A DNA stretch of 64,000 nucleotides from Chitinophaga sp. CB10 (GCA_001870995.2 MLAV02000007.1:124001-188000), one strand, 5' to 3'; counted from the first letter of the stretch, positions 15,875-24,776 are shown. A program made the numbers and translations. The notes: a model not told the origin generated them from the letters alone.

Positions 15875-16999
15875 ATGCCGACAACCAAAATCAAACCACA
15901 ACAAGCCAGCCTGCTGGCCCTTTTGCTGCTTTCCCTTTTCGTTTTTCAAACCACCGCCACTGCCCAGCAGCTGCCGGCCTCCGTGCGCTATGCTTCCGGC
16001 AGGAAGGTGATGAAAGACCTTAGTGCCATCCTGAGCCCGGATGGCATCCAGGAATCCTTTGAAGCGCCCATCGGTGGCCTGAAACAGTGGGTGACCGTGC
16101 GCGGGCAGGACCGCCGCAATCCCATTATCCTCTTTATCCACGGAGGCCCGGCCTCTCCCCTGGCGCCTGTGAGCTGGATTTTTCAACGGCCCCTGGAAGA
16201 ATATTTTACCGTCGTGCAGTACGACCAGCGCGCTTCCGGGAAAACCTACCGGCTCAATGATACCACCGGCCTGGGGCCTACGCTGACTATCCAAAATTAC
16301 GTGAACGACGCCGTGGAGCTGGCACAGTATCTCTCCAAAAAATATAACCACAAAAAAGTGATACTGGCAGGCCACAGCTGGGGCACTATTATAGGCATGC
16401 GGGCAGCCCTGCAACGGCCGGACCTCTTCTACGCCTACGTAGGCATTGGCCAGGCCATTAACGTGATGGAAAATGAAAAGCTGAGTTTTGAATTTGGCAT
16501 GAAAGAGGCCACCCGGCTGAAAAACGATACGGCCCTAAAAGAAATGGCGACCATCGCGCCCTATCCCGGCAATAAACCCGTAACGCGGGAGCGGATCATT
16601 ATTGCCCGCAAATGGCCACAGTACTACGGCGGCCTCGCTGCCTACCGTGCGGAGCCCACCTACTTCTACAGCGCGCCATACCTCTCGCCGGAATACGCGC
16701 CGGAAGATGTGCCGGCAATCGACTCCGGCAGCCTTTTTACACTGGACCGGGTAATGTCCGAGTTCCTGGCTACTGATTTTAATCCAGTCAAGTCCTTCCC
16801 CATTCCTGTTTTTATGTTTATGGGAAGACATGATTACACGACGCCAGCCGAACCCGCCAACAGATGGATTCGCACGGTGAGCGCGCCAATGAAAAAAGGC
16901 ATCTGGTTCGAACACTCCAGCCATTTAATTCCAATCGAAGAACCCGGGAAATTCCTCCTCTCCCTCGTGGAATATGTACGGCCGCTCGCCTTAAAATAA
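15875..16999 (+). CDS. Secreted alpha/beta hydrolase, proline iminopeptidase-like
   Basis: A 374-residue protein with an N-terminal signal peptide (hydrophobic core ~11-30, likely cut near ATAQQ). It has the GGPASP motif that follows strand 3 in prolyl iminopeptidases, nucleophile S168 in GHSWGT, likely Asp in MGRHDYTTP and catalytic His in FEHSSHLIP, so the triad appears complete. Length and the cap region fit the S33 peptidase group. The signal peptide implies periplasmic action, perhaps on peptides. Substrate not certain. Confidence 0.88.
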   Translation: MPTTKIKPQQASLLALLLLSLFVFQTTATAQQLPASVRYASGRKVMKDLSAILSPDGIQESFEAPIGGLKQWVTVRGQDRRNPIILFIHGGPASPLAPVSWIFQRPLEEYFTVVQYDQRASGKTYRLNDTTGLGPTLTIQNYVNDAVELAQYLSKKYNHKKVILAGHSWGTIIGMRAALQRPDLFYAYVGIGQAINVMENEKLSFEFGMKEATRLKNDTALKEMATIAPYPGNKPVTRERIIIARKWPQYYGGLAAYRAEPTYFYSAPYLSPEYAPEDVPAIDSGSLFTLDRVMSEFLATDFNPVKSFPIPVFMFMGRHDYTTPAEPANRWIRTVSAPMKKGIWFEHSSHLIPIEEPGKFLLSLVEYVRPLALK

Positions 17000-17017
17000 T
17001 TGCGGATATATTTTGTT

Positions 17018-17056
17018 GTTACAAATAGTCTACTTATTTTGTAGACTATTTGTAAC
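17018..17056. promoter_or_regulatory. Perfect 16-bp inverted repeat upstream of the sulfhydrylase gene
   Basis: GTTACAAATAGTCTAC (17018-17033) and GTAGACTATTTGTAAC (17041-17056) are exact complements around a TTATTTT loop. The element ends 19 bp before the ATG at 17076 and starts 18 bp after the hydrolase stop. It is AT-rich with no T-run following, so it looks more like an operator or 5'-UTR hairpin than a classical terminator. Confidence 0.65.
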
Positions 17057-17075
17057 GCTTTATAAAAACCCGCGT

Positions 17076-18380
17076 ATGTCCAAACACCAATTACATTTCG
17101 ACACCCTGCAGGTGCATGCAGGCTACCAACCGGACCCCACCACCCATTCGGCCGCAGTGCCCATTTACCAAACTACTTCTTATACGTTCGACAGTGCGGA
17201 ACATGCGGCAGACCTGTTTCAGCTGAAACAGTTTGGCAACATCTACACCCGCATCATGAACCCCACCACCGATGTATTTGAGAAACGCGTGGCGGCGCTG
17301 GAAGGCGGCGTAGGCGCGCTGGCAGTGGCCTCCGGTCAGGCGGCCCAGTTCATTGCCCTGCACAACATCCTCCTCCCTGGCGATAACTTCGTGACCTCTT
17401 CCTATTTATATGGCGGTACCTATAACCAGTTTAAAGTGAGCTTTAAGCGTATAGGCGTTGACGCGAGGTTTGCCGACCTGGATAAACCCGAGAGCTTTGA
17501 AGCGCTGATAGATGAAAATACAAAAGCCATTTATGTGGAAACCATCGGCAACCCGGGCTTTGCCATCCCCGACTTCGAAAAGATCAGCGCCATCGCGCGC
17601 AGGCATGATTTGCCGCTGATCGTGGACAATACCTTCGGGGCGGCCGGCTACCTGGCCCGCCCTATTGAATATGGCGCCAACGTTGTCGTGCAGGCAGCCA
17701 CCAAATGGATCGGCGGCCATGGCACCAGCATCGGCGGCGTAATTGTAGACGGCGGTAATTACAACTGGGGCAACGGCAAATTCAAACAGTTCAGCGAACC
17801 GGATGATGCCTACCACGGTATGAAATTCTGGGAAGTTTTCGGCTCCCATAGCCCGTTTGGCAATATCGCCTATATCATCCGGGCAAGGGTGGCAGGCCTG
17901 CGCAGCTGGGGCCCGGCCCTGGCCCCGCAAAACGCCTTCCTCTTCATCCAGGGCCTTGAAACCTTGTCCCTCCGCGTACAGCGCACCGTGGATAACGCCC
18001 AGGCGCTGGCAGAATGGCTGGAAAAGCAACCGCTGGTTACCTCCGTGAACTACCCCGGCTTACCTGGCAATAAATATCACGAACTGGGTAAAAAATACCT
18101 CCGTAACGGCTTCGGCGGAGTGCTGAGCTTTAAAATAAAAGGCGGCCGCGAAGCGGCGGATAAATTCGTACAATCGTTACAGTTAATCTACCACCTCGCC
18201 AACGTGGGCGATGCAAAAACGCTCATCATCCACCCCGCCACTACCACGCACCAGCAGCTCAGCGAGGAAGAACAACGCAAAGCCGGCGTAGAACCAGGCC
18301 TGTTGCGCATTTCCCTGGGGATAGAACATATTGAAGATATCAAACAGGATATAGCGCAGGCCTTTGCCCAGGTGGGATAA
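17076..18380 (+). CDS. metY: O-acetylhomoserine sulfhydrylase (aminocarboxypropyltransferase)
   Basis: A 434-residue PLP enzyme of the Cys/Met-metabolism family. It starts MSKHQLHFDTLQVHAGYQPD, has Y-T-R-I-M-N-P-T-T near residue 60 and the PLP lysine in ATKWIGGHGTSIGG. The long insertion before the C-terminal domain and HPATTTHQQLSEEEQRKAGV are typical of MetY/Met17. It forms homocysteine from O-acetylhomoserine and sulfide in methionine synthesis in the cytoplasm. I use ATG 17076, which keeps the perfect inverted repeat outside the coding region. A terminator follows. Regulation by methionine or sulfur status is expected but not shown. Confidence 0.93.
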   Translation: MSKHQLHFDTLQVHAGYQPDPTTHSAAVPIYQTTSYTFDSAEHAADLFQLKQFGNIYTRIMNPTTDVFEKRVAALEGGVGALAVASGQAAQFIALHNILLPGDNFVTSSYLYGGTYNQFKVSFKRIGVDARFADLDKPESFEALIDENTKAIYVETIGNPGFAIPDFEKISAIARRHDLPLIVDNTFGAAGYLARPIEYGANVVVQAATKWIGGHGTSIGGVIVDGGNYNWGNGKFKQFSEPDDAYHGMKFWEVFGSHSPFGNIAYIIRARVAGLRSWGPALAPQNAFLFIQGLETLSLRVQRTVDNAQALAEWLEKQPLVTSVNYPGLPGNKYHELGKKYLRNGFGGVLSFKIKGGREAADKFVQSLQLIYHLANVGDAKTLIIHPATTTHQQLSEEEQRKAGVEPGLLRISLGIEHIEDIKQDIAQAFAQVG

Positions 18381-18398
18381 ATCCACTGCGCTTCTCCT

Positions 18399-18434
18399 TG
18401 CCCGGACAGGTTCATACGGTCTCCTGTCCGGGCA
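18399..18434 (+). terminator. Rho-independent terminator after the sulfhydrylase gene
   Basis: TGCCCGGACAGG and CCTGTCCGGGCA form a perfect 12-bp stem with a 12-base loop, followed by TTTTATTTTA. Confidence 0.95.
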
Positions 18435-18507
18435 TTTTATTTTACGCAAACAACACTGTGTCAACAACGGCATGCACTTTGGTTCTGCTTCTTTAGAATT
18501 AAAGTAT

Positions 18508-19275
18508 ATGGCAAATGTAAACGGACACATGGTTTTTGATGAGGCAGTACACCAGAGTCCTGCCCATAGCTTCTACAAGGAAGCCTTGACGCACCTGCAG
18601 GAAAGCGGCGCGTCGTTCATGCTGGGTGGCGCGTTTGCCATGTTTCATTATACCGGCATTTACCGCGACACCAAGGACCTCGACATCTTCTGCAAGTCCA
18701 CCGAATACCCCAGGATACTGGAATACTTCTCCCGGCAGGAAGGCTATACCGTGGAGCTCACGGATGTGCGCTGGCTCGCGAAAGTCTTTAAGGGCGATCA
18801 TTTCATCGACATCATTTTCGATACGGTCAACAACATCTGCCGGGTGGACGATACCTGGTACCAGCATGCCGTGCCGGCCGTCTTCGCCGATGTGCCCGTA
18901 AAACTCATTGCCCCGGAGGAACTGATCTGGTGCAAGCTGTACGTACAGAACCGGGAACGCTTCGACGGCGCGGACGTTAACCACGTCATGATGCGGTATG
19001 AGCCGCTGGACTGGAAACGCATCCTCTTCCGGATGGATCAGCACTGGCATTTACTGCTGGCGCAACTATTAACGTTTCAGTTTGTTTACCCTTCGGACTA
19101 TCACCGGATTATTCCCCGTTGGCTGTTCGATGAACTGATGGAACGGGCCGCGATGCAATACCATCTCCCCCCGCCCACCGAAAAAGTATGCAGGGGACCC
19201 ATTATTGACCAAACCCAATACGCAGTAGACATCCTGGAATGGCATTATAAGTGTACCACCATCAAAACCGTTTGA
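18508..19275 (+). CDS. Nucleotidyltransferase-fold protein
   Basis: A 255-residue protein with the minimal nucleotidyltransferase signature: GGAFAMFHYTGIYRDTKDLD, i.e. GG followed by the two catalytic aspartates (DLDIF), and a further acidic position in FIDIIFD. This resembles AbiEii/MNT-type or hypothetical NTases of DUF6036-like groups. The C-terminal half (residues ~130-255) is helical. The start at ATG 18508 is used because frames starting further upstream run through the terminator; ATG 18472 is an alternative. The metallophosphoesterase ATG comes 3 bases after its stop, so the two are coupled. Acceptor (protein, RNA or small molecule) unknown. Confidence 0.8.
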   Translation: MANVNGHMVFDEAVHQSPAHSFYKEALTHLQESGASFMLGGAFAMFHYTGIYRDTKDLDIFCKSTEYPRILEYFSRQEGYTVELTDVRWLAKVFKGDHFIDIIFDTVNNICRVDDTWYQHAVPAVFADVPVKLIAPEELIWCKLYVQNRERFDGADVNHVMMRYEPLDWKRILFRMDQHWHLLLAQLLTFQFVYPSDYHRIIPRWLFDELMERAAMQYHLPPPTEKVCRGPIIDQTQYAVDILEWHYKCTTIKTV

Positions 19276-19277
19276 GT

Positions 19278-20012
19278 ATGGCGCAGGAAAAGATAAGAAT
19301 TGCCGCAGCAGGCGATTTACACGTTACTTCAGCAGATAAGGGAAAATGGACGGACTTTTTTAAACAGGTATCCGCCGGAGCAGATGTATTGCTGCTCGCG
19401 GGCGACCTTACCGATACCGGCGATGAATCCGAAGCGGAAATCCTCGCCGCAGAGCTGAAAGCCTGCACCATCCCCGTGGTAGCGGTGCTGGGCAACCACG
19501 ACTACGAAAAAGGCCGGCAAAAACTCATCCGCCAGATCATTCAGGAACATAACGATATCCATATCCTGGACGGGGAATGCACTATCATCCGCAAAGTAGG
19601 ATTTGCCGGCATCAAAGGCTTTGGAGGCGGCTTTAACGGCCATATGCTCTCCATGTTCGGGGAAGGGGAAATGAAAGCCTTTGTGCAAACAGGCGTAAAC
19701 GAAGCCCTGTTGCTGGACCGGGCGCTGGCCCGGCTGGACCAGGAGCATCCGGACATCCCGAAGATCGCCCTGATGCATTACTCCCCCTCTATTGACACCG
19801 TAAAGGGCGAACCGGAGCAAATCTATCCCTTCCTGGGCTGCTCCCGGCTGGCGGAGCCGATCATGCGCCGCAAAGTGGCCGCAGTCATCCACGGGCATGC
19901 GCATATGGGAGCGTTCGAAGGCAACCTCGGCAAAGTGAAAGTATATAATGTGGCGCGGCATGTATTGAAAACCACGGGCAATATCTCCGGTTACCACCTG
20001 CTCAATATCTGA
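19278..20012 (+). CDS. Calcineurin-like metallophosphoesterase
   Basis: A 244-residue protein with all the metal-binding blocks of the family in order: GDLHV, GDLTDTGD, GNHDYE, and the paired histidines in MHYSP and HGHAHMG. This gives a di-metal phosphoesterase, probably cytoplasmic since there is no signal peptide. ATG 19278 follows the nucleotidyltransferase stop by 2 bases. The pairing suggests that one enzyme adds and the other removes a nucleotidyl or phosphate group, but that is speculation. Stand-alone phosphodiesterase is the alternative. Confidence 0.9.
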   Translation: MAQEKIRIAAAGDLHVTSADKGKWTDFFKQVSAGADVLLLAGDLTDTGDESEAEILAAELKACTIPVVAVLGNHDYEKGRQKLIRQIIQEHNDIHILDGECTIIRKVGFAGIKGFGGGFNGHMLSMFGEGEMKAFVQTGVNEALLLDRALARLDQEHPDIPKIALMHYSPSIDTVKGEPEQIYPFLGCSRLAEPIMRRKVAAVIHGHAHMGAFEGNLGKVKVYNVARHVLKTTGNISGYHLLNI

Positions 20013-20068
20013 AACTGTAGATAATAATGCAGTGATTGGGCAATTAATTCTATACTTAATGATCTCTT

Positions 20069-20893
20069 ATGGATACAAACCAGGCCACCGCTTACGGTAC
20101 CCTTATTTACAACAAACTACACAACTGGCTGGTAGCGTTTATCAAAATGCTGCCGAATATGGCAGTAGCCATTATCGTTTTCATCATTTTCTACTTCCTC
20201 GCGAAGTTCGTCCGGAAGCTTACCTTCCGCTTCTCCACCCGCTTGTCCGAAGCGCCGGCTATCTCCAACCTGGTAGCCAGCATCATGTACCTGATCTTCC
20301 TGTTGATGGGATTGTTTATTGCGCTGAACGTGCTGCAGCTGGACAAAGCGGTTACCTCCCTGCTGGCGGGCGCCGGTATCATCGGCCTGGCCCTTGGCTT
20401 CGCCTTCCAGGACCTGACCGCCAATTTCATCAGCGGCATTTTCATCACCTTTAAAAAACCATTCGAAGTGGGCCACGTGATAGAAACTAATGGCTTTACA
20501 GGTACGGTGGAGGAAATTGAATTGCGCTCTACCACTATGGTAACCGATGACGGGCTGCGGGTCATCATCCCCAACAAGGACATTTTTCAAAAACCTATCA
20601 TCAATCATTCCCTGACCCCGTTACGCCGCATCGTCCTCAATTTCATGATACCGCTTAGTGCGGGCCTCGCCGGGGCGGAAAAGCTCATGACGGATATCGT
20701 GCTTAAAATGAAAGACGTCCAGCCGGACCGTCCTAAAACCGTCTGGTTTACCGGCATCGATGGGGTGAACAATAAAGCGCAGGTGCGCTTATCCTGCTGG
20801 GTAGACAGTGCCAAACCGGAAGTCTATGAACGGGTCACGCACGACCTGATCGTGCAGGTTACAGGGGCGCTAAAGGGCGCGAGCCTCATGTAA
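20069..20893 (+). CDS. Small-conductance mechanosensitive channel, MscS family
   Basis: A 274-residue inner-membrane protein with three N-terminal TM segments (~17-140). The pore helix LLAGAGIIGLALGFAFQD, the beta-domain opening ANFISGIFITFKKPFEVG and VEEIELRSTTMVTDDGLRVI are classic MscS. It should open under membrane tension during hypo-osmotic shock. Length equals the minimal E. coli MscS type. Its 3' end overlaps the convergent DUF4260 gene by 24 bp. Confidence 0.95.
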   Translation: MDTNQATAYGTLIYNKLHNWLVAFIKMLPNMAVAIIVFIIFYFLAKFVRKLTFRFSTRLSEAPAISNLVASIMYLIFLLMGLFIALNVLQLDKAVTSLLAGAGIIGLALGFAFQDLTANFISGIFITFKKPFEVGHVIETNGFTGTVEEIELRSTTMVTDDGLRVIIPNKDIFQKPIINHSLTPLRRIVLNFMIPLSAGLAGAEKLMTDIVLKMKDVQPDRPKTVWFTGIDGVNNKAQVRLSCWVDSAKPEVYERVTHDLIVQVTGALKGASLM

Positions 20894-21253
20894 GGCGGCC
20901 TTCCCGATCTTTCCCAGATGCGTATGCTGAAAATCGTCGTTGTACTTAAGGCCATACCCCAGCATGCGGTCAAAAGAGCTGTGCGCCAGCAGCAGTAACC
21001 CTGCCGTTAACAATACGGGAACACCTGCCAGGTATCCCGCGCCAGCAACGGCCACGGCTACCCCGCGATGATGGAATATATTATAACACCAGGCTCCCAC
21101 CCGGGTATTAACCAGGTAACCCAGCATACTTAAATCAGGCGCAAGGAATAAAGGAATCCATACCCAAACGGACAAGCCCAGGTTGAATTTAGACAGTAAA
21201 TAAATGGATACTGCGGTGAGTGCGATTTCTTCTGCCTGTAATAACTTTTTCAT
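20870..21253 (-). CDS. DUF4260-like membrane protein
   Basis: A 127-residue protein with about four TM helices. It starts MKKLLQAEEIALTAVSIYLL, and has WIPLFLAPDLSMLGYLVNTRVGAWCYNIFHH and a C-terminal SFDRMLGYGLKYNDDFQHTHLGKIG, which match the DUF4260 family as I know it. Function unknown. I use ATG 21253; a longer reading from 21316 adds an unlikely cytoplasmic stretch. Lies 69 bp downstream of a Crp/Fnr-type gene on the same strand and is likely controlled by it. Confidence 0.8.
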   Translation of the reverse strand: MKKLLQAEEIALTAVSIYLLSKFNLGLSVWVWIPLFLAPDLSMLGYLVNTRVGAWCYNIFHHRGVAVAVAGAGYLAGVPVLLTAGLLLLAHSSFDRMLGYGLKYNDDFQHTHLGKIGKAALHEARAL

Positions 21254-21322
21254 ATCGTTTTGTTTGATGATGTAAAAGTAGGCAGCAGGGCCACGCCCTT
21301 TCTTGATATAAATCAAGAACTC

Positions 21323-21889
21323 CTATAGTTGTTTCTTCCGGATGCGGCTCAGGGTTTCAGGGGTCATGCCCATCATGGAAGCGAGGTATTGCAGGGGCAC
21401 CTGGTTGAAAATGGCCGGATGCTGGTCAAACAGCCATTTGTAGCGCTGCTCCGCCGTCATAGACAACAGGCCGAACACACGGTCTTCCATATACGTAAAG
21501 CAACGGGCAATAAATCTCCTTTCCAGCTGCGGCCAGCGGGGCAGCAGCTCCCCCAGCCGGTCATAAGCCTTTTTATCAATGGAAAACAGCTCGCAGTCTT
21601 CCAGCGCCTGTACGTGGTAACGGGCGGGCTTGTCGAACACGAGGCCGCCCAGGTCCGTAATGAAATACCCCGGCGTAGAGATCCATTGCGTCACCTCCTT
21701 TTCCGGCGTATCTATGTAAAACCTCACCAGCCCTGAGCGCTGGAAACTCATGGTATGGCATACCTGCCCCGCTTTCAGGAAATATTCATTTTTCCGTAAG
21801 GTCTGCGGCAGGAAGCTTTCACGGATGATCTCAATCTCGCTATCCTCCATGCTGAAATAAGATTTTAAATAATCGGCCAGGTCCGTCAT
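21323..21889 (-). CDS. Crp/Fnr-family transcriptional regulator
   Basis: A 188-residue protein with the cyclic-nucleotide-binding fold (FLKAGQVCHTMSFQRSGLVRFY, then a Q-W-I-S-T-P-G-Y block) and C-terminal helix-turn-helix PLQYLASMMGMTPETLSRIRKK. It belongs to the common short Bacteroidota group that lacks Fe-S cysteines and strict cAMP-binding residues. I use MTDLADYL at 21889 as start; an upstream Met at 21913 is possible. Upstream of DUF4260, divergent from a secreted DUF4440-like gene 55 bp away. Confidence 0.88.
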   Translation of the reverse strand: MTDLADYLKSYFSMEDSEIEIIRESFLPQTLRKNEYFLKAGQVCHTMSFQRSGLVRFYIDTPEKEVTQWISTPGYFITDLGGLVFDKPARYHVQALEDCELFSIDKKAYDRLGELLPRWPQLERRFIARCFTYMEDRVFGLLSMTAEQRYKWLFDQHPAIFNQVPLQYLASMMGMTPETLSRIRKKQL

Positions 21890-21944
21890 TGTTCCATGAG
21901 TGGTAAGTGTCAAAAATAGAAAAAGCTTATTTTAGGATCAAAAA

Positions 21945-22412
21945 ATGAAGCGCCCCTTATTACTCCTTTGCCTTGCCCTTAGTTATTCATTTGCGATGGC
22001 CCAATCCCCGGAGGATGCCGTGAAAGCCGGGGTAAACAAGCTCTTTGTAGCCATGCGTACCGGCGATAGCGCCCTGCTGCTCTCCTGCTTTACTCCCACT
22101 GCCGTACTCCAGACCATCACAAAGCAAAACAGCGTACGTACGGAATCCGTCAGCGCCTTTGCCGGTAGTATTTCCAAAATCCCGGCAGGTGCGGCAGACG
22201 AGCGCATTACCTTCTCCCATATACATATAGATGGCCCGCTGGCCAGCGTTTGGACCCCTTATCGTTTTTATTTCAAAGGGCAGTTCAGCCATTGTGGCGT
22301 CAACTCATTTCAATTGGTGCGGGATGGCGACACGTGGAAAATACAATTTCTCATTGATACCCGTCGCAAGGACGATTGTGTGCCCGAAGAAAGTGTAACA
22401 TCTCCCCAATAA
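21945..22412 (+). CDS. Secreted NTF2-like protein (SnoaL/DUF4440 type)
   Basis: A 155-residue protein with a signal peptide (to AMAQ, residue ~20). The mature part has the NTF2/SnoaL fold pattern: helix DAVKAGVNKLFVAMRTGDSA followed by beta strands ending DTWKIQFLIDTRRK. Function unknown; such folds act as small enzymes or ligand-binding pockets. Its stop is immediately followed by the convergent DUF72 gene's stop. Confidence 0.75.
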   Translation: MKRPLLLLCLALSYSFAMAQSPEDAVKAGVNKLFVAMRTGDSALLLSCFTPTAVLQTITKQNSVRTESVSAFAGSISKIPAGAADERITFSHIHIDGPLASVWTPYRFYFKGQFSHCGVNSFQLVRDGDTWKIQFLIDTRRKDDCVPEESVTSPQ

Positions 22413-23288
22413 CTAAAAAAGCGACAGCTGTACATCTCCTTTGGCGGCGCCAAATACATGCTGCACCTCGCGGTAGAAGGCTGCCTCATGCTCGCCTTCG
22501 TGTACGTGGAGGAAGAAATAGATTTCTTCCAGTCCCTGCGCCGTCCACTCGTCCAGCTTATCCTTCCAGTTGAGGAGCCGCTGCATATCCAGCGGATGCC
22601 CCCCTTTGGTCACAAAGCGAAGGAAGAGTTTGGGAACCGTCAGCGCCATATGCAGGCAGTCCCGCCGGCCCGGCGTATCCGTTATCACCGCGCCCATACT
22701 CAGCTCCCGCAGGGTGTTCAGCAACTCGTTGAGTTCATACTGCTGCCGGAACCAATCCGGGTGCCGTACCTCCACGAAGAAGTCGATATCCTCCGGCAGG
22801 GATTCCAGGTATTTATAGAGATTCAGTTTGCGGGCAGGAGAAAAAGATTCGCTTAACTGCAGGAAGGCTGGCCCCAGCTGGTTGCCGAAAGCGCGGATCC
22901 CATCCAGGAAAGCCCTGGTTTCATCAGCCGCATTGAGCAGGGAGCTGTGGTGGCTGATCGCCTGGGGAAATTTTGGACAGAACATGAATTCCTTGTTCTT
23001 CACCTTTTCCATCCACCGGCCAATCTCTTCCGCGCTGTAGATCTTGTAGTGCGTAGCATTCAGCTCCACGCAGTCGAAGAGCCGGCTATACTCTGTCAGC
23101 AGGTTGTTCGCCCCGGTGCCTTTCGGGTAAAGGGTGCCGTTATATTCCTTGCGCGTCCACCCGGAAGAGCCGAAGCGCAGTTTGCCTTCGCCGGAACCGG
23201 TTTTCAACACTTTCCCCGTAATGGGATGGTCCGCAGGTATCTCCAGGTTTAGTTGTTCATATTTCGCCCAGTTAGCGCCAAAGTCCAT
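22413..23288 (-). CDS. DUF72 family protein
   Basis: A 291-residue protein with the DUF72 hallmark LRFGSSGWTRKEYNGTLYPK, the strand VELNATHYKIY and FFVEVRHPDWF. DUF72 has a TIM-barrel-like fold and no settled function. Start ATG 23288; it follows the DUF4303-like stop (TAA) by one base, so both are in one operon. A longer in-frame reading to 23372 would overlap that gene and is rejected. Confidence 0.9.
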   Translation of the reverse strand: MDFGANWAKYEQLNLEIPADHPITGKVLKTGSGEGKLRFGSSGWTRKEYNGTLYPKGTGANNLLTEYSRLFDCVELNATHYKIYSAEEIGRWMEKVKNKEFMFCPKFPQAISHHSSLLNAADETRAFLDGIRAFGNQLGPAFLQLSESFSPARKLNLYKYLESLPEDIDFFVEVRHPDWFRQQYELNELLNTLRELSMGAVITDTPGRRDCLHMALTVPKLFLRFVTKGGHPLDMQRLLNWKDKLDEWTAQGLEEIYFFLHVHEGEHEAAFYREVQHVFGAAKGDVQLSLF

Positions 23289-23289
23289 A

Positions 23290-23886
23290 TTACAATTTTG
23301 CGAAAGACCGGATGAACTCCTCCGCCACTCCCGGAGGATTAGCCCTGGTAGTCCATTCCAGCGGTTTATCATAATATTCCAGTTCGTGGATCAGCACCGG
23401 AATATGCTTTCCGAATTTCTCTGAGATCACGCCATCACTAAACAACCGGCTTACGCATTCGATGATAATCTCAATGAAGGCATCGTTGAAGGCGTTGGCT
23501 TTTTCCAGCAGCTGTTCAAACAATGCATCATCCTCTTCCGCATCGAGGTTCTGCTCCTCCGAATAGTAATACGGAGAGGCGGCAAACCAGGCGGCGAGGT
23601 GGTCGTCATCTTCCCCGCCTACGGCTACAATATCGTTCTGCAGCCAGAAGGCATAGTTCCATTTCGCTTCCGCTTCGCTGGATGCGGCCGGGATCTGGGA
23701 CTGATAATGACTGTTGGTGTTGTAACTTAAGATCACCATCGGATAACGTGCTTCATCATCCTGGGCAAGATACCAGCACGACAGTGCGTAAATATCTGGT
23801 ACTTCATTGTCCGGGATGCTGCGAATGCCCGCCTCCAGCATCTTGTAAGTTGCTTCCTTGAATCGCGTAATCTCGTTCATATGCAT
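23290..23886 (-). CDS. DUF4303-like protein
   Basis: A 198-residue acidic, soluble protein that starts MHMNEITRFKEATYKMLEAG, has an acidic stretch (residues ~112-125) and ends PPGVAEEFIRSFAKL. I recognise it only as resembling DUF4303, which is often found in contact-dependent immunity neighbourhoods, but no toxin is next to it here. Function unknown. One base upstream of the DUF72 ATG, so likely co-transcribed. Confidence 0.65.
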   Translation of the reverse strand: MHMNEITRFKEATYKMLEAGIRSIPDNEVPDIYALSCWYLAQDDEARYPMVILSYNTNSHYQSQIPAASSEAEAKWNYAFWLQNDIVAVGGEDDDHLAAWFAASPYYYSEEQNLDAEEDDALFEQLLEKANAFNDAFIEIIIECVSRLFSDGVISEKFGKHIPVLIHELEYYDKPLEWTTRANPPGVAEEFIRSFAKL

Positions 23887-23957
23887 GCGTAAGCTGCAAT
23901 AATAAGTTTTTATCGTAAAAAATCAACGGCTGACTTCTCCACAATAATACAATGCCG

Positions 23958-24776
23958 TCAGTTCGCTTTCACCACCCTAAACCCCAGGTTACTGAAAGAT
24001 GCATGCCGGTGAATATTCCCGATATCCACCGAGTTAAAAAAACTGCAGGAGTTTTTACTGCACCACCAGGAACCGCCACGGGCGTGCGCCTGCGTGCTGT
24101 TCGGTTTGTCCAGCGCGGTGCGGCCTTCGCAAAATTCAAACACATTACCGTACACGTCGTATAGCCCCCATGGGTTAGGTTTGAAATGGGCCACAGGAGC
24201 AGTGTACATATATCCGTCGGCAGTATCTGCGCTGAGGTGATCATGCCCCAGCCATACGTTCGCATAGGCAGTAATCGCATCCCTGTCCCCGCCCCAGAAA
24301 TAACGTGTATCAGAACCCGCTCTGGCAGCCACTTCCCACTCATCGAGCGTGGGCAGCCGGCAGCCGCTCCAATTGCAATATGCCTGCGCATCCGCAAAGC
24401 TGATGCAGGTTACCGGGTGATCCATTTTGGCGCTGATATCACCGCGACTAACACCATTGGGATATTCCCAGTACGCCGTGCTGTCTTCCAGCCAGCGGAA
24501 CTCTTTCAGCCCGGGCTCAAACACCATGGCGTTGTGCCGGCGCTGCGCATCGGTAACATACCCCGTCGCCTGTACGAAGGCGGCAAATTGCGCGTTCGTC
24601 ACCTCGGTGACGGCTATACGAAATGCTGCCAGCGGCACGGTACGTTTCGGATTCAGCGGAAAGTTTTTCGCGCCCACCACGTAGCTGCCGGCAGGAACGG
24701 CAATGAAGCGCAAGCTATCCTGCGCGGCCACCGTAGCCACTATCAGGAGCATTGCCATTCCCAGCAGGTACTTCAT
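23958..24776 (-). CDS. Secreted formylglycine-generating enzyme (FGE/SUMF1)-like protein
   Basis: A 272-residue protein with a signal peptide (to VAAQ) and one FGE-sulfatase domain: VTEVTNAQFAAFVQATGYVT, ISFADAQAYCNWSGCRLPT, GLYDVYGNVFEFCEG, and ARGGSWWCSKNSC. The last block keeps the C-x4-C pair (C239, C244) and Ser of catalytic human FGE (GGSYMCHRSYC), but the following YRYRCAAR is replaced and NLGFRV lacks the final Cys. It may be a copper-dependent formylglycine generator or a diverged relative. Its start overlaps the upstream gene's stop (TAATG), so it is translationally coupled to that protein. Confidence 0.85.
   Translation of the reverse strand: MKYLLGMAMLLIVATVAAQDSLRFIAVPAGSYVVGAKNFPLNPKRTVPLAAFRIAVTEVTNAQFAAFVQATGYVTDAQRRHNAMVFEPGLKEFRWLEDSTAYWEYPNGVSRGDISAKMDHPVTCISFADAQAYCNWSGCRLPTLDEWEVAARAGSDTRYFWGGDRDAITAYANVWLGHDHLSADTADGYMYTAPVAHFKPNPWGLYDVYGNVFEFCEGRTALDKPNSTQAHARGGSWWCSKNSCSFFNSVDIGNIHRHASFSNLGFRVVKAN

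Noticed and set aside
17000..17075. SAM-type riboswitch before the sulfhydrylase gene
   Set aside because: The 76-bp gap is filled by a simple perfect hairpin, and no SAM-II or SAM-I conserved core could be found.
18364..18507. Longer N-terminus of the nucleotidyltransferase gene
   Set aside because: It would place the strong terminator (18399-18434) inside the coding sequence and adds no conserved residues.
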